Assembly: GCF_001570725.1 (NCBI RefSeq)
Contig: NZ_BCNV01000001.1
Span: forward strand, 3,906,001 to 3,970,000
From: Paenibacillus amylolyticus
GTDB taxonomy: Bacteria > Bacillota > Bacilli > Paenibacillales > Paenibacillaceae
Direction of reading: 5' to 3'
Length of the DNA: 64,000 nt
Numbering within the stretch: position 1 is the first letter of the stretch; every line of letters starts with the position of its first letter. Positions 1-7,273 of this stretch are shown here, piece by piece. Made by a program: the position numbers and the translations under genes. Under the pieces are notes generated by a model. That model had not been told where the DNA came from. It did not search any database and saw only the letters and a list, made by a program, of their open reading frames with translations.

Positions 1-1168
1 TGACATGCTGCGCAGATTCAAAATAAGGCAGACACGCAAGTGCCCGCTCCATGAAAACCTCGCGATCTCCATGTGCAAGAGCCAGATGGCTCTGGTAGAA
101 GGTTGCGCTCATCTGCTGGTCCTGTGTTGTTGCACATTTCAAAAGTTGATCTACACTCTGCGCAAGCACGCCCCAGTTCTTCCGTGCCAGAGCTACTTCG
201 CATCTATACACACCGATGAGCGGCTGCATGGCCTGCTGTGTTTCTTCCGGTTCCTGCTGCAATAGCGACTCAAATCTTTCAATCTCAGCCTGTGCCTGAT
301 CCAGTTCACCTGTCATCGTCAGCATGACAATCCGATTGTTGGCAATCGCCGTCACCAGATCACCCTGGTTGCCAGCATACACGAGGTTCGCTTCCGCCAT
401 GGTTAGTGCAGAGAGTGCCTCTTGAACCAGCCCCATCGCGAAGCAATAGCCACTATATGCCACATATAATCCGGACAAACGATGGAACATCCGCTGATCA
501 TAGACATGACGCATCGTAAGCTCGAATACCTGTTTTGCCTCTTCATACTGTTTGACCTGAATGTAGGCCTCCATCTTGATGTTTTGCACAGACAGCCAGA
601 ATTCACTGCCAGGAAGCGCCAGCTCACTGAGCCTGGTTGCATGAGTTAGCACATCCACAAAGGCCATTTTAGAGCGGTAATATTGTATTTTATAGAATAA
701 GAGCGCCTTAACTAACGGACGCGGCAGATCAATATCGTCTGGACGACCGTATTTCTCCAGGTAAAAATTGAGGTAAGACGTATGTATATATTCATGAGCC
801 GTTGCATCGTTTAATTGCTGATAATAGACCGCCTTCATCAAGGCCGTTGTCAGCTCTACGGTCAGCGTGTCATCCCGATCTGCCAGCGCATGCACCGTAT
901 CTTCGGATATCGCCGACGCTGGAACTGACATTTGTTCGAAAATAACCTCTGCCCGTTCAAGTGTTTCCTCGTCCTGATCTGCCGCCTTTACAATATAGGA
1001 TGGGGGTACCCCAAGACGCCCAGCGATGGCTTCTGCCAAGTCCTCAGGGAGTGGATAACGATCCGCCAGAATATTTGCAAAATGAGCCTGCGTGACCAGA
1101 CCTTCCACAAGGTCTTTACGGGAGATTTGTTTTCTTTTGCTTAGCAGTTCAATGCGTTCTTTCAGCAT
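1..1168 (-). CDS. XRE-type HTH regulator with TPR-like C-terminal domain (3' end missing)
   Basis: The frame is open from an ATG at 1168 to the window edge, about 389 codons with no stop, so the C-terminus is missing. An AAAGGA-type ribosome binding site lies just upstream. The first ~60 residues (start MLKERIELLSKRKQ) look like an XRE helix-turn-helix: KRKQISRKDLVEGLV, then ADRYPLPEDLAEAIAGRLG. The rest is helical with repeated ~35-residue units rich in Ala, Leu and Tyr, as in TPR repeats. This architecture is typical of regulators that sense a peptide or partner protein through the TPR part (PlcR/Rgg-like); which ligand, if any, cannot be told. It is divergent from fabV, sharing a ~200-bp intergenic region. 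Function beyond transcriptional regulation is unknown. Confidence 0.75.
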   Translation of the reverse strand, partial: MLKERIELLSKRKQISRKDLVEGLVTQAHFANILADRYPLPEDLAEAIAGRLGVPPSYIVKAADQDEETLERAEVIFEQMSVPASAISEDTVHALADRDDTLTVELTTALMKAVYYQQLNDATAHEYIHTSYLNFYLEKYGRPDDIDLPRPLVKALLFYKIQYYRSKMAFVDVLTHATRLSELALPGSEFWLSVQNIKMEAYIQVKQYEEAKQVFELTMRHVYDQRMFHRLSGLYVAYSGYCFAMGLVQEALSALTMAEANLVYAGNQGDLVTAIANNRIVMLTMTGELDQAQAEIERFESLLQQEPEETQQAMQPLIGVYRCEVALARKNWGVLAQSVDQLLKCATTQDQQMSATFYQSHLALAHGDREVFMERALACLPYFESAQHV

Positions 1169-1264
1169 GGTATCCCTGTCCTTTCTATCCTAACTAGCGA
1201 GTACATTCTATTCACATCATCGCAAAATTAGACATATAACGCCACCCTTCCAGTGAAATCAAAC

Positions 1265-1281
1265 GAAACGGTTTCCGTTTC
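1265..1281. promoter_or_regulatory. Perfect inverted repeat upstream of fabV (candidate operator)
   Basis: GAAACGG-TTT-CCGTTTC is a perfect 7-bp inverted repeat. It sits about 15 bp before a possible -10 (TACAAT, 1296-1301) and between the divergent regulator and fabV. It does not match the FapR consensus and matches cre only partly (two mismatches). The upstream XRE regulator is a plausible but unproven binder. Confidence 0.4.
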
Positions 1282-1371
1282 CGAGGTAATTGTTTTACAA
1301 TAAGGAGGTATGTGTAAGAGCATTTTATCGAAATGCTGGAACATGAGCTGAATATGAAAGGATGCAAATAA

Positions 1372-2565
1372 ATGATTATTAAACCAAGAACACGTGGTTT
1401 TATTTGTACTACTTCCCATCCTGTAGGTTGCGCTGCGCAAGTGCAGGAACAGATTGATTATGTGAAATCCCAGCCACAACTGAAAGGACCTCGTAATGTG
1501 CTCGTCATCGGTGCTTCCACCGGTTACGGACTGGCATCACGCGTTGTCTCTGCTTTTGGGGCGGGAGCGAATACGGTCGGCATTTATCGCCCAAGCAGCT
1601 CCACAGAGAAACGTACAGCGTCAGCAGGCTGGTACAACTCCGCCGCATTTGAAAAAGCCGCTGAGGAAGTAGGCCTGAAATCGTACAGCATCACAGGCGA
1701 TGCATTCGCAAACGAAACAAGAGACAAAGCCGTTGAACTCATTCGCAGTGAACTCGGTCAAGTGGATCTGGTCGTATACAGCGTAGCCTCGGCACGTCGT
1801 ACCGATCCAAACACGGGTGAAGTATTCAACTCTGTGCTGAAGCCTATCGGACAATCCTACACGAACAAAACAGTAAACTTCCACACAGGGGAAATTAGCT
1901 CCGTTACACTGGAACCGGCAAACGAAGAGGAAATTCGTCAGACGGTATCCGTTATGGGCGGAGACGATTGGGAACTGTGGATGGATGCCCTGCAACAAGG
2001 CGGCGTGCTTGCTGACGATGCAACAACGATCGCTTTCTCCTACATCGGTCCTGAACTTACCCATGCCATTTATCGTGATGGTTCCATCGGTCAGGCCAAG
2101 AATCATCTGGAAGCGACTGCACACAAGCTGAATGATCGTCTAAGTTCAAAAGGTGGACGTGCGTACTTAACTGTAGCCAAGGCGCTGGTGACTCAATCCA
2201 GTTCTGCGATTCCAGTCGTGCCGCTGTACATCTCAGCATTGTACAAAGTCATGAAAGAAAAAGGCTTGCATGAAGGCTGCATCGAGCAATTGCAACGTCT
2301 GTTCGCTGATCGCCTGTATGCAGGAGGAGAAGTTCCAACCGATGCAGCAGGTCGCATTCGCATTGACGATTGGGAGATGAGAGCTGACGTTCAGGAAGAA
2401 GTGGCGAAGCTTTGGAATGAATTGACCACAGAGAACATCTACGATCTGTCCGATCTGGAAGGTTACCGTCGCGAATTCTTCCAGCTGTTTGGTTTTGAAA
2501 CCGATGGTGTGGATTATGAAGCAGATGTTGATCCGAACGTTGAAATGCCTCATCTGGTGATATGA
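1372..2565 (+). CDS. fabV: Trans-2-enoyl-ACP/CoA reductase FabV
   Basis: FabV reduces the enoyl double bond in the last step of each fatty acid elongation cycle, using NADH; it is the triclosan-tolerant alternative to FabI. The 397-residue length fits the family. The N-terminus carries the typical MIIKPRTRGFICTTSHP start. A Rossmann signature VIGASTGYGLASR lies at ~45-57, and the family's Tyr-(8 residues)-Lys catalytic pair is Tyr234...Lys243 (YRDGSIGQAK). GAAAGGA at 1356-1362 is the ribosome binding site, 9 bases before the ATG. It is monocistronic and ends in a strong hairpin. Why FabV is present cannot be judged without the rest of the genome; a fabI elsewhere would make it a second, drug-tolerant isozyme. 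Confidence 0.95.
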   Translation: MIIKPRTRGFICTTSHPVGCAAQVQEQIDYVKSQPQLKGPRNVLVIGASTGYGLASRVVSAFGAGANTVGIYRPSSSTEKRTASAGWYNSAAFEKAAEEVGLKSYSITGDAFANETRDKAVELIRSELGQVDLVVYSVASARRTDPNTGEVFNSVLKPIGQSYTNKTVNFHTGEISSVTLEPANEEEIRQTVSVMGGDDWELWMDALQQGGVLADDATTIAFSYIGPELTHAIYRDGSIGQAKNHLEATAHKLNDRLSSKGGRAYLTVAKALVTQSSSAIPVVPLYISALYKVMKEKGLHEGCIEQLQRLFADRLYAGGEVPTDAAGRIRIDDWEMRADVQEEVAKLWNELTTENIYDLSDLEGYRREFFQLFGFETDGVDYEADVDPNVEMPHLVI

Positions 2566-2580
2566 TTTTAAAATCAATGA

Positions 2581-2618
2581 AGGGGGAGCCAGATGGCTCC
2601 CCCTGTTTTGTCCTTTTT
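2581..2618 (+). terminator. Intrinsic terminator of fabV
   Basis: An 11-bp perfect stem (AGGGGGAGCCA / TGGCTCCCCCT, 2581-2604) is followed by a T-rich run to 2618, directly after the fabV stop. Confidence 0.9.
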
Positions 2619-2674
2619 AGATTTGTTCATCAATTCCAATTTTGTATCCATACACTGCTTCGTATATCCCCTAA

Positions 2675-3922
2675 TCAAATCGATTTAAGCAGCTTTTTCA
2701 GCTCTTTCGGTATCGTCTTCTCCACGGTGATTGAACGCGCTCCATGCATGGACGCAAAAAATTGAAGCCCTTCCCGAAAATCCGTGATCCATTCCTCCAG
2801 AGGTGGAGCAGTCTCTTCCATCGATAACAAACGAACAGTAAATACTCCTGTTTTGCGATCAAGTCGCGGGTCCATACGTCCGATCAACCGATCACCGTGA
2901 AGAATCGGCATAGCATAATAACCGTAGGTTCTTTTCACCTCTGGCGTATAAATCTCCCATTTATAATGAAAATCGAATAAATCGACAATACGTTCTCTTC
3001 TCCATAACAGGTTATCCAGCGGCGGCAGGAAACGTACCGGACCAGACGGATCATAGTCGGCCCTGGCTGTCTCTAAATTCAACAGCATTTCTTCATCTTC
3101 TGTACGAATATAATATGGCGTTGCCACACCATCTATATCCAGTGGAGTTAATTGCCCGGATGCTACACGTTCAGCGATGTGTGCACGTCGCTCCGATGCT
3201 GTCCATTTCAGCCACCCCAGTCTTGGATCACGGGCATCCACCACCCTATAAGCATCTATGTACTTATCCATAAGCGCTTGATGCTGATTAAGCATATCCT
3301 GTTCTTCTCTTGAGGTTGACTCCTCCCCACGTAAATCCGGTTCGGTAATCTGAAAATATCGTTCATTCCCTTGCCTTGCCACTACCCGAATAGCCGCTGT
3401 ATCCAACAAAAGATTTAGTGCCAGGCTTGTGTCCTTCGTCTTAGGTGTATCCGGGTGGTCCCAATACCCACTAACCCGCTCAACTGCACGAAATGCTTTG
3501 GAGGGCAAAGGTCCTTCCTCAGCAAGACGTTGCATAACATGCTCCACGGTACCTTCCAAACCTTGCAGGGAAGGTGCGAGACGTTCTCTCATTCTGGCAC
3601 GCACAGGTTCAAAGAGGGCATAGTCTTCGATTGGAATCACACATGCCGCATTGGCAAAATACTCAAATACCTTGTGATTACTTAGCAATGTATGTAAATA
3701 TGCGGGGCTATATCCCGGATCACGGGCACCCAGCACCAAATGCTGATTTCCGGCTACCGCAGATACCGGATCAATCTGCACGCAACCGAGACTGCGAATT
3801 AGCTCCATGACCTGATCCGGCCCGGAGTGCCCCGCTTCCGCTGGCCAACGTGCCAGTAAACCTTGCGTGTGCAGCAAAAGACGTCGAACAGCTACTTTAC
3901 TTATACGTAGAGGTGTTGTCAT
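2675..3922 (-). CDS. AlkZ/YcaQ-family DNA glycosylase (HTH_42 winged-helix protein)
   Basis: Members of this family (E. coli YcaQ, Streptomyces AlkZ) are DNA glycosylases with tandem winged-helix folds that unhook alkylated bases and interstrand crosslinks. The 415-residue protein shows the family N-terminus (ISKVAVRRLLLHTQGL) and the diagnostic region SLGCVQIDPVSAV near residues 45-57. It holds the catalytic Gln-hydrophobic-Asp motif (QID), the YcaQ-like rather than the AlkZ QxQ variant. The C-terminal part (YYAMPILHGDRLIGRMDPRLDR) is also characteristic. The start at 3922 has an AAGGGA-type site about 12 bases upstream. It converges on fabV, with the fabV terminator between them. No biosynthetic cluster is adjacent, so a housekeeping repair role is more likely than self-resistance. 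Confidence 0.85.
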   Translation of the reverse strand: MTTPLRISKVAVRRLLLHTQGLLARWPAEAGHSGPDQVMELIRSLGCVQIDPVSAVAGNQHLVLGARDPGYSPAYLHTLLSNHKVFEYFANAACVIPIEDYALFEPVRARMRERLAPSLQGLEGTVEHVMQRLAEEGPLPSKAFRAVERVSGYWDHPDTPKTKDTSLALNLLLDTAAIRVVARQGNERYFQITEPDLRGEESTSREEQDMLNQHQALMDKYIDAYRVVDARDPRLGWLKWTASERRAHIAERVASGQLTPLDIDGVATPYYIRTEDEEMLLNLETARADYDPSGPVRFLPPLDNLLWRRERIVDLFDFHYKWEIYTPEVKRTYGYYAMPILHGDRLIGRMDPRLDRKTGVFTVRLLSMEETAPPLEEWITDFREGLQFFASMHGARSITVEKTIPKELKKLLKSI

Positions 3923-3989
3923 CGAAATGGCTCGTCCCTTCTAACTTATATTCATGATCAACCAGAAGCTTCCCCAACCAAAAGAAGAT

Positions 3990-4229
3990 TTATAGGAACA
4001 TTATGCACTTTTTCGCACACATTGGAAAAAAATAAAAAGAAGCACCACCATCCTGGATGATCTGCTTCTTGTGTTTGACCTTTTGCAATTTTTCCTGCTT
4101 CGTAGGCATGAGCCGTACATGCTGGGATAACGCACCATAATCTCCGTTAACTCTACGGCTCTGTTCCGAGCACCACTTACCTGACCGCTCTGCTTTGCGT
4201 AATGCTTTTTGTGTTTGTGTACGTGCCAT
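3990..4229 (-). CDS. Small basic protein with in-frame terminator; candidate BrfA/ArfA-like ribosome rescue factor
   Basis: A 79-codon frame begins at ATG 4229 behind AAAGGAG and a good promoter. The first ~57 residues are very rich in Lys/Arg/Gln (start MARTQTQKALRKAERSGKW; later TKQEKLQKVKHKKQ). The striking point is at the 3' end: an intrinsic terminator (4024-4070) lies inside the frame, and the first stop (TAA, 3990-3992) is about 35 bases beyond its U-tract. A terminated mRNA would therefore have no stop codon. That is the layout of E. coli arfA and B. subtilis brfA, small basic rescue factors made from nonstop mRNAs and held down by tmRNA. The functional protein would end near GGASFYF. 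Assignment rests on this architecture, basic composition and size; homology to BrfA is not proven. It could be another conserved small protein. Confidence 0.5.
   Translation of the reverse strand: MARTQTQKALRKAERSGKWCSEQSRRVNGDYGALSQHVRLMPTKQEKLQKVKHKKQIIQDGGASFYFFPMCAKKCIMFL
4024..4070 (-). terminator. Intrinsic terminator inside a reading frame
   Basis: On the minus strand, AAGAAGCA pairs with TGCTTCTT (8 bp; plus positions 4063-4070 and 4037-4044) around a smaller CATC-CAG-GATG hairpin, followed by TTTATTTTTTT. It reads codons for KKQIIQDGGAS then FYFF of the overlapping gene, with no stop before it. Confidence 0.85.
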
Positions 4230-4264
4230 AATGGATCACACACTCCTTTGGTTGATATACACTC

Positions 4265-4293
4265 AATATATCATGTGCAGCTATGCAAGTGAA
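4265..4293 (-). promoter_or_regulatory. SigA-type promoter of the small basic gene
   Basis: Minus-strand TTCACT (4288-4293), a 17-bp spacer and TATATT (4265-4270), about 36 bp before the ATG. Confidence 0.5.
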
Positions 4294-4343
4294 GGTGAAG
4301 CATTTTTTGTTGAAGCGGCTAAATTAGTACTACTGTTCTTGAA

Positions 4344-4381
4344 ATCAAAAAAGGCCGCTATTATTAGCGTCCTTTTTTGAT
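4344..4381 (-). terminator. Terminator after the Old Yellow Enzyme gene
   Basis: Near-symmetrical hairpin: AAAAAAGG-CGCTA arm, short loop, TAGCG-CCTTTTTT arm. A T-run follows on both strands, so it may work in both directions. Confidence 0.8.
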
Positions 4382-4393
4382 CTTTCATCTTCT

Positions 4394-5512
4394 TTATTGT
4401 TCAACTTTAAACCATGGACCTGCATTTTGTATGACACCCCATAGTTTCGCTGGTAACAAAAGATCACTAACTTTGGATGATTTAATCACGTTTTGAATTT
4501 CCGATTCTCTCCCTTGTTGAACTTTTTCAATCCACTCTGGATCAGAGATTAATACACGCCCAATTACTGCTAACGAAAGTCCTCTCTCCAAGCTTTCAGT
4601 AACATCCTCTGGGCTTTCCAAGGAACCGGCTGCAATGACTGAAATTCGATTATTGGCATGTTCAACAATCAGCTCAAGATACGTTTTTTTGTTATCTTGG
4701 TTATATTTTGGTTTTGACGTAAGGGCTTGTACCAAGGAACCATGAACATAATCAACATTTTCTTCAATCAGTTTATCAATCAGTGCGTAAGTATCTTTCA
4801 TTCTAAGGGCATCTTGTTGATGTTCCTCTGGGGAAATGCGGTAACCTAAAATAAATGGTTTTGTCGAATATTTTTCAATAGCTTTTTTCACCTCTCGAAT
4901 AACAGCTATTGGAAAACTCAGACGTTTTTCCAGTGAGCCACCCCATTGATCTTGACGTTTGTTGAAAAATGGAGATAAAAAGCTTTGAAGTAAAAAGCCG
5001 TGAGCTCCATGGAGTTCAACACCATCAAAACCAGCTTCAATTGCACGTCTTGTAGTTTCACCGAACGCATGAATAATTTCCAGAATTTCTTCATGGGTAA
5101 GCTCTCTAGGGGACACTGCTTCAGTCAGAGCAACACCGCTTGGACTTACCACGTCGCCATTAGGAACTAATTCAGCAATCGCTTTATCTCCAGCATGGAA
5201 CAATTGAAGAATTGCTGGAGCTCCTCCACTCTTAGCAGCATCAGCCAATTTTTTTAGACTAGGGATAAATGAATCATTATATGCGGCGAATTCATGTGTA
5301 AATCCAATACCATTAGGTAGGACATGAGTACAGCCAGTGATAACTAAACCTACACCATGAACTCTTTTTTTATAATATGCAACTTCCTCATCGGAAATCG
5401 TGTAATCATCATTACTTGACCATGTCGTCATCGGAGACATAACCACTCTATTCTTTAAGGTAATCCCTTTATTGAATGTAAAGGGTTCAAACAAGTTATT
5501 AAATTTACTCAT
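4394..5512 (-). CDS. Old Yellow Enzyme family NADH:flavin oxidoreductase
   Basis: This FMN enzyme family reduces activated C=C bonds (enones, electrophilic stress compounds, nitro compounds) with NAD(P)H. At 372 residues it is a single TIM barrel without the Fe-S C-terminal half of 2,4-dienoyl-CoA reductases. Visible family marks: FEPF near the start, LKNRVVMSPMTTW (19-31), the substrate-binding pair HGAHG (168-172) followed by LLQSFLSPFFNKR and WGGSLEKR, and the phosphate-binding GSLESP/GRVLISDP near the C-terminus. The ATG at 5512 has AAAGGAG. It is divergent from a MerR regulator, and its promoter has the long spacer with central palindrome that MerR proteins activate. The natural substrate is unknown. 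Confidence 0.9.
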   Translation of the reverse strand: MSKFNNLFEPFTFNKGITLKNRVVMSPMTTWSSNDDYTISDEEVAYYKKRVHGVGLVITGCTHVLPNGIGFTHEFAAYNDSFIPSLKKLADAAKSGGAPAILQLFHAGDKAIAELVPNGDVVSPSGVALTEAVSPRELTHEEILEIIHAFGETTRRAIEAGFDGVELHGAHGFLLQSFLSPFFNKRQDQWGGSLEKRLSFPIAVIREVKKAIEKYSTKPFILGYRISPEEHQQDALRMKDTYALIDKLIEENVDYVHGSLVQALTSKPKYNQDNKKTYLELIVEHANNRISVIAAGSLESPEDVTESLERGLSLAVIGRVLISDPEWIEKVQQGRESEIQNVIKSSKVSDLLLPAKLWGVIQNAGPWFKVEQ

Positions 5513-5608
5513 TGTACGTTCTCCTTTATATTTTGATTTCTAAGTGCTTATTCATGGAACAGATGAAGGTGACCTTATCTCATCCATCCCAATCACAAGT
5601 TCTACACA

Positions 5609-5639
5609 AGAATATCAGGTTAACCTAAGGGGAAGTAAA
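5609..5639 (-). promoter_or_regulatory. MerR-type promoter of the oxidoreductase gene
   Basis: Minus-strand TTTACT (5634-5639) and TATTCT (5609-5614) are separated by 19 bp. That is the overlong spacing of MerR-activated promoters. The spacer contains the perfect palindrome AGGTTAACCT (5617-5626), close to its middle. Confidence 0.65.
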
Positions 5640-5702
5640 GTAGGAATTGATACGTAATTTCAAACGATTTTCTTTTAATAATCTCATATGTGATAGAATA
5701 AC

Positions 5703-5721
5703 AGTTACAGTAACTGTAACT
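5703..5721 (+). promoter_or_regulatory. 19-bp palindrome at the merR-type gene (candidate autoregulatory operator)
   Basis: AGTTACAGT and ACTGTAACT flank a single A, a perfect odd palindrome ending 3 bp before the GGAGG of the regulator gene. It lies just downstream of a possible -10 (TAGAAT, 5694-5699), so binding there would repress the regulator's own gene. Confidence 0.55.
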
Positions 5722-5735
5722 ATGGAGGCGATCAG

Positions 5736-6203
5736 ATGTTTTTTTCAATGAAATATGTGGTGGAGAATTATAATATAACTGCAAAGACACTTCGATTTTA
5801 TGAAGAGCAAGGGATCTTACCGAATATTTCGCGCGACGAAAAAGGGAATAGAGTCTATACCGAACAACAAATCGATTGGATTTCTTTTATTCTTTGTCTC
5901 AAAGAAACAGGAATGCCACTCTCTAAAATTAAAGAATACAAGGAATCTTATGAGATGGGGAACTCCACTTATTTAGAAAGAGAGGAAATGTTAAAGAAAC
6001 ATAAAATTGAATTACAAAAGAAAATTGAAGAAAGTTTGAAACATATGGAAGAAATAAATTATAAATTAGCTATGTATGAACTTCAAAAAGATGAGGTTAG
6101 GAAAAATCCTAACCACAATTTTAAATGTCACGGCCTTGAGGTGAACATTGTCCATACCAATGGGGCTGAACCAAATATTCAGAATGCTACAACCAACAGA
6201 TGA
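5736..6203 (+). CDS. MerR family transcriptional regulator
   Basis: The 155-residue protein starts with the MerR winged helix-turn-helix (YNITAKTLRFYEEQGILPNISRDEKGNRVYTEQQIDWISFILCLKETGMPL in consecutive blocks, residues ~11-65). A long amphipathic dimerisation coiled coil follows (~85-125, KKHKIELQKKIEESLKHMEEI). The C-terminal tail has a single Cys (FKCHG) and none of the metal-binding Cys/His clusters, so an electrophile, aldehyde or small-molecule signal is more likely than a metal (inference). GGAGG lies 7 bases before the ATG. It is divergent from the Old Yellow Enzyme gene, the classic arrangement for its target. Base composition is more AT-rich than most neighbours. Confidence 0.9.
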   Translation: MFFSMKYVVENYNITAKTLRFYEEQGILPNISRDEKGNRVYTEQQIDWISFILCLKETGMPLSKIKEYKESYEMGNSTYLEREEMLKKHKIELQKKIEESLKHMEEINYKLAMYELQKDEVRKNPNHNFKCHGLEVNIVHTNGAEPNIQNATTNR

Positions 6204-6232
6204 ACAAACAGAGCTCGAAATACCTATCAAAA

Positions 6233-6269
6233 ATAACCAGTCGCGGGTAATGACCTAGCGATTGGTTAT
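6233..6269 (+). terminator. Possible terminator hairpin after the merR-type gene
   Basis: ATAACCA...TGGTTAT with inner TCGC...GCGA forms an 11-bp stem interrupted by one mismatch. There is only a weak T-run after it. The rest of the 6204-6415 interval shows nothing recognisable. Confidence 0.35.
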
Positions 6270-6415
6270 AATTCGATTTAATATCTGCATCTGTCGTAGT
6301 CGTCCATTTTTTTGAGGCAACTTCCACGGTTTATAACGTAAATCCTGACTACACTACTATTTTCCGATTATATTAAAAAAAAATCTACGTTAGAGCACAG
6401 TATTACAATGGCAAC

Positions 6416-7012
6416 CTAGCGGGATTGCCGCTTTCGCCGAGACTGCCACGTCTCGATTGGTTCGTGATCATCTTCTTCGATCAGTTCCAGCGCTTCTTCC
6501 ACTCTTCTGGCTTTGAATAACAGGATTAATTCCATCAGGTCTTCCCGATCCAGTAGCTTCACTCCATTGACTGCTGCAAGCGTCCGACAGGCTTCGGTGT
6601 AACGGGCAGACGTCAATACAATGGACCGATCAGCTTCATAATAACGCATTGATGTATAGATCTCCTGCACTGCACTCAATCCTACGGGATGGTTCGCACC
6701 ATATCGCTTCGCTTGTATCACACTTCGTCTGCCGAGTCTATCGACAAACACCAGATCTGCCCCAAAATCCCGGCTGCTCGTCGTCTTATGAACCTCGTCA
6801 TACCCAAGTTCTTCAAATAAATGATAGAGATATAATTCAAACTCCGAACCATCCTCCATCTTGTCGATATCCTTTATCGTAATCTTCCGGGGGTTGGCTT
6901 CACTTCGAATCCGCTGCCCGCGCCCGATAACACGCCGGATAATCCAGGCAAGCAGCAACAATACGATGATACATCCAATGACCCATAGGGTCATATTTTC
7001 ACTCCAATTCAT
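6416..7012 (-). CDS. Membrane-anchored Mrr-like restriction endonuclease-fold protein
   Basis: The 198-residue protein has one N-terminal membrane helix (residues ~8-26, LWVIGCIIVLLLLAWII) and then a cytoplasmic Mrr_cat domain. The nuclease marks are visible: the helix MEDGSEFELYLYHLFEELGY, then DFGADLVF with the metal-binding Asp, then VIQAKRY supplying the Gln-x-Lys of the PD-(D/E)xK core. Mrr-family enzymes cut modified or foreign DNA, but short membrane-tethered forms are common in Firmicutes and have no settled role. AAGGAGAA precedes the ATG at 7012. It stands alone, with no methylase or other defence gene adjacent. A solitary defence or DNA-uptake role is only a guess. Confidence 0.8.
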   Translation of the reverse strand: MNWSENMTLWVIGCIIVLLLLAWIIRRVIGRGQRIRSEANPRKITIKDIDKMEDGSEFELYLYHLFEELGYDEVHKTTSSRDFGADLVFVDRLGRRSVIQAKRYGANHPVGLSAVQEIYTSMRYYEADRSIVLTSARYTEACRTLAAVNGVKLLDREDLMELILLFKARRVEEALELIEEDDHEPIETWQSRRKRQSR

Positions 7013-7232
7013 AGCTGTTCTCCTTGTTCATTTCCTATGTTCTATCCAACATCTTACGCAGATATGGCTTGTCACCGCACTAAATATATCAGACTTCCAC
7101 CTTCATCGAAAGAAGATGAAATCCCTGTAACCGTTACACTTCACCAAACAAAGATGATACGCAATACGAATGATAAAAGGTTACAGTACGTTCGGTTGAA
7201 TTCAACTTGACATCAATGGTAAAATTCAACAA

Positions 7233-7252
7233 TCGGTTCTGTTTTGAACCGA
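7233..7252 (+). promoter_or_regulatory. Hairpin in the 5' leader of the beta-propeller gene
   Basis: TCGGTTC-TGTTTT-GAACCGA, a perfect 7-bp stem ending 6 bases before the ribosome binding site. It may affect translation or mRNA stability. It also contains the upstream TTG codon, which argues against that codon being the start. Confidence 0.35.
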
Positions 7253-7273
7253 AGAAGAAAGGTGGTTTATCAC

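Noticed and set aside
1265..1281. FapR or cre site at fabV
   Set aside because: Sequence differs from the FapR palindrome, and the cre match has two mismatches in conserved positions.
1310..1351. 13-codon micro-ORF after AAGGAGGT upstream of fabV
   Set aside because: The ribosome binding site is only 1 base from the ATG, too close for efficient initiation, and no terminator or stem follows.
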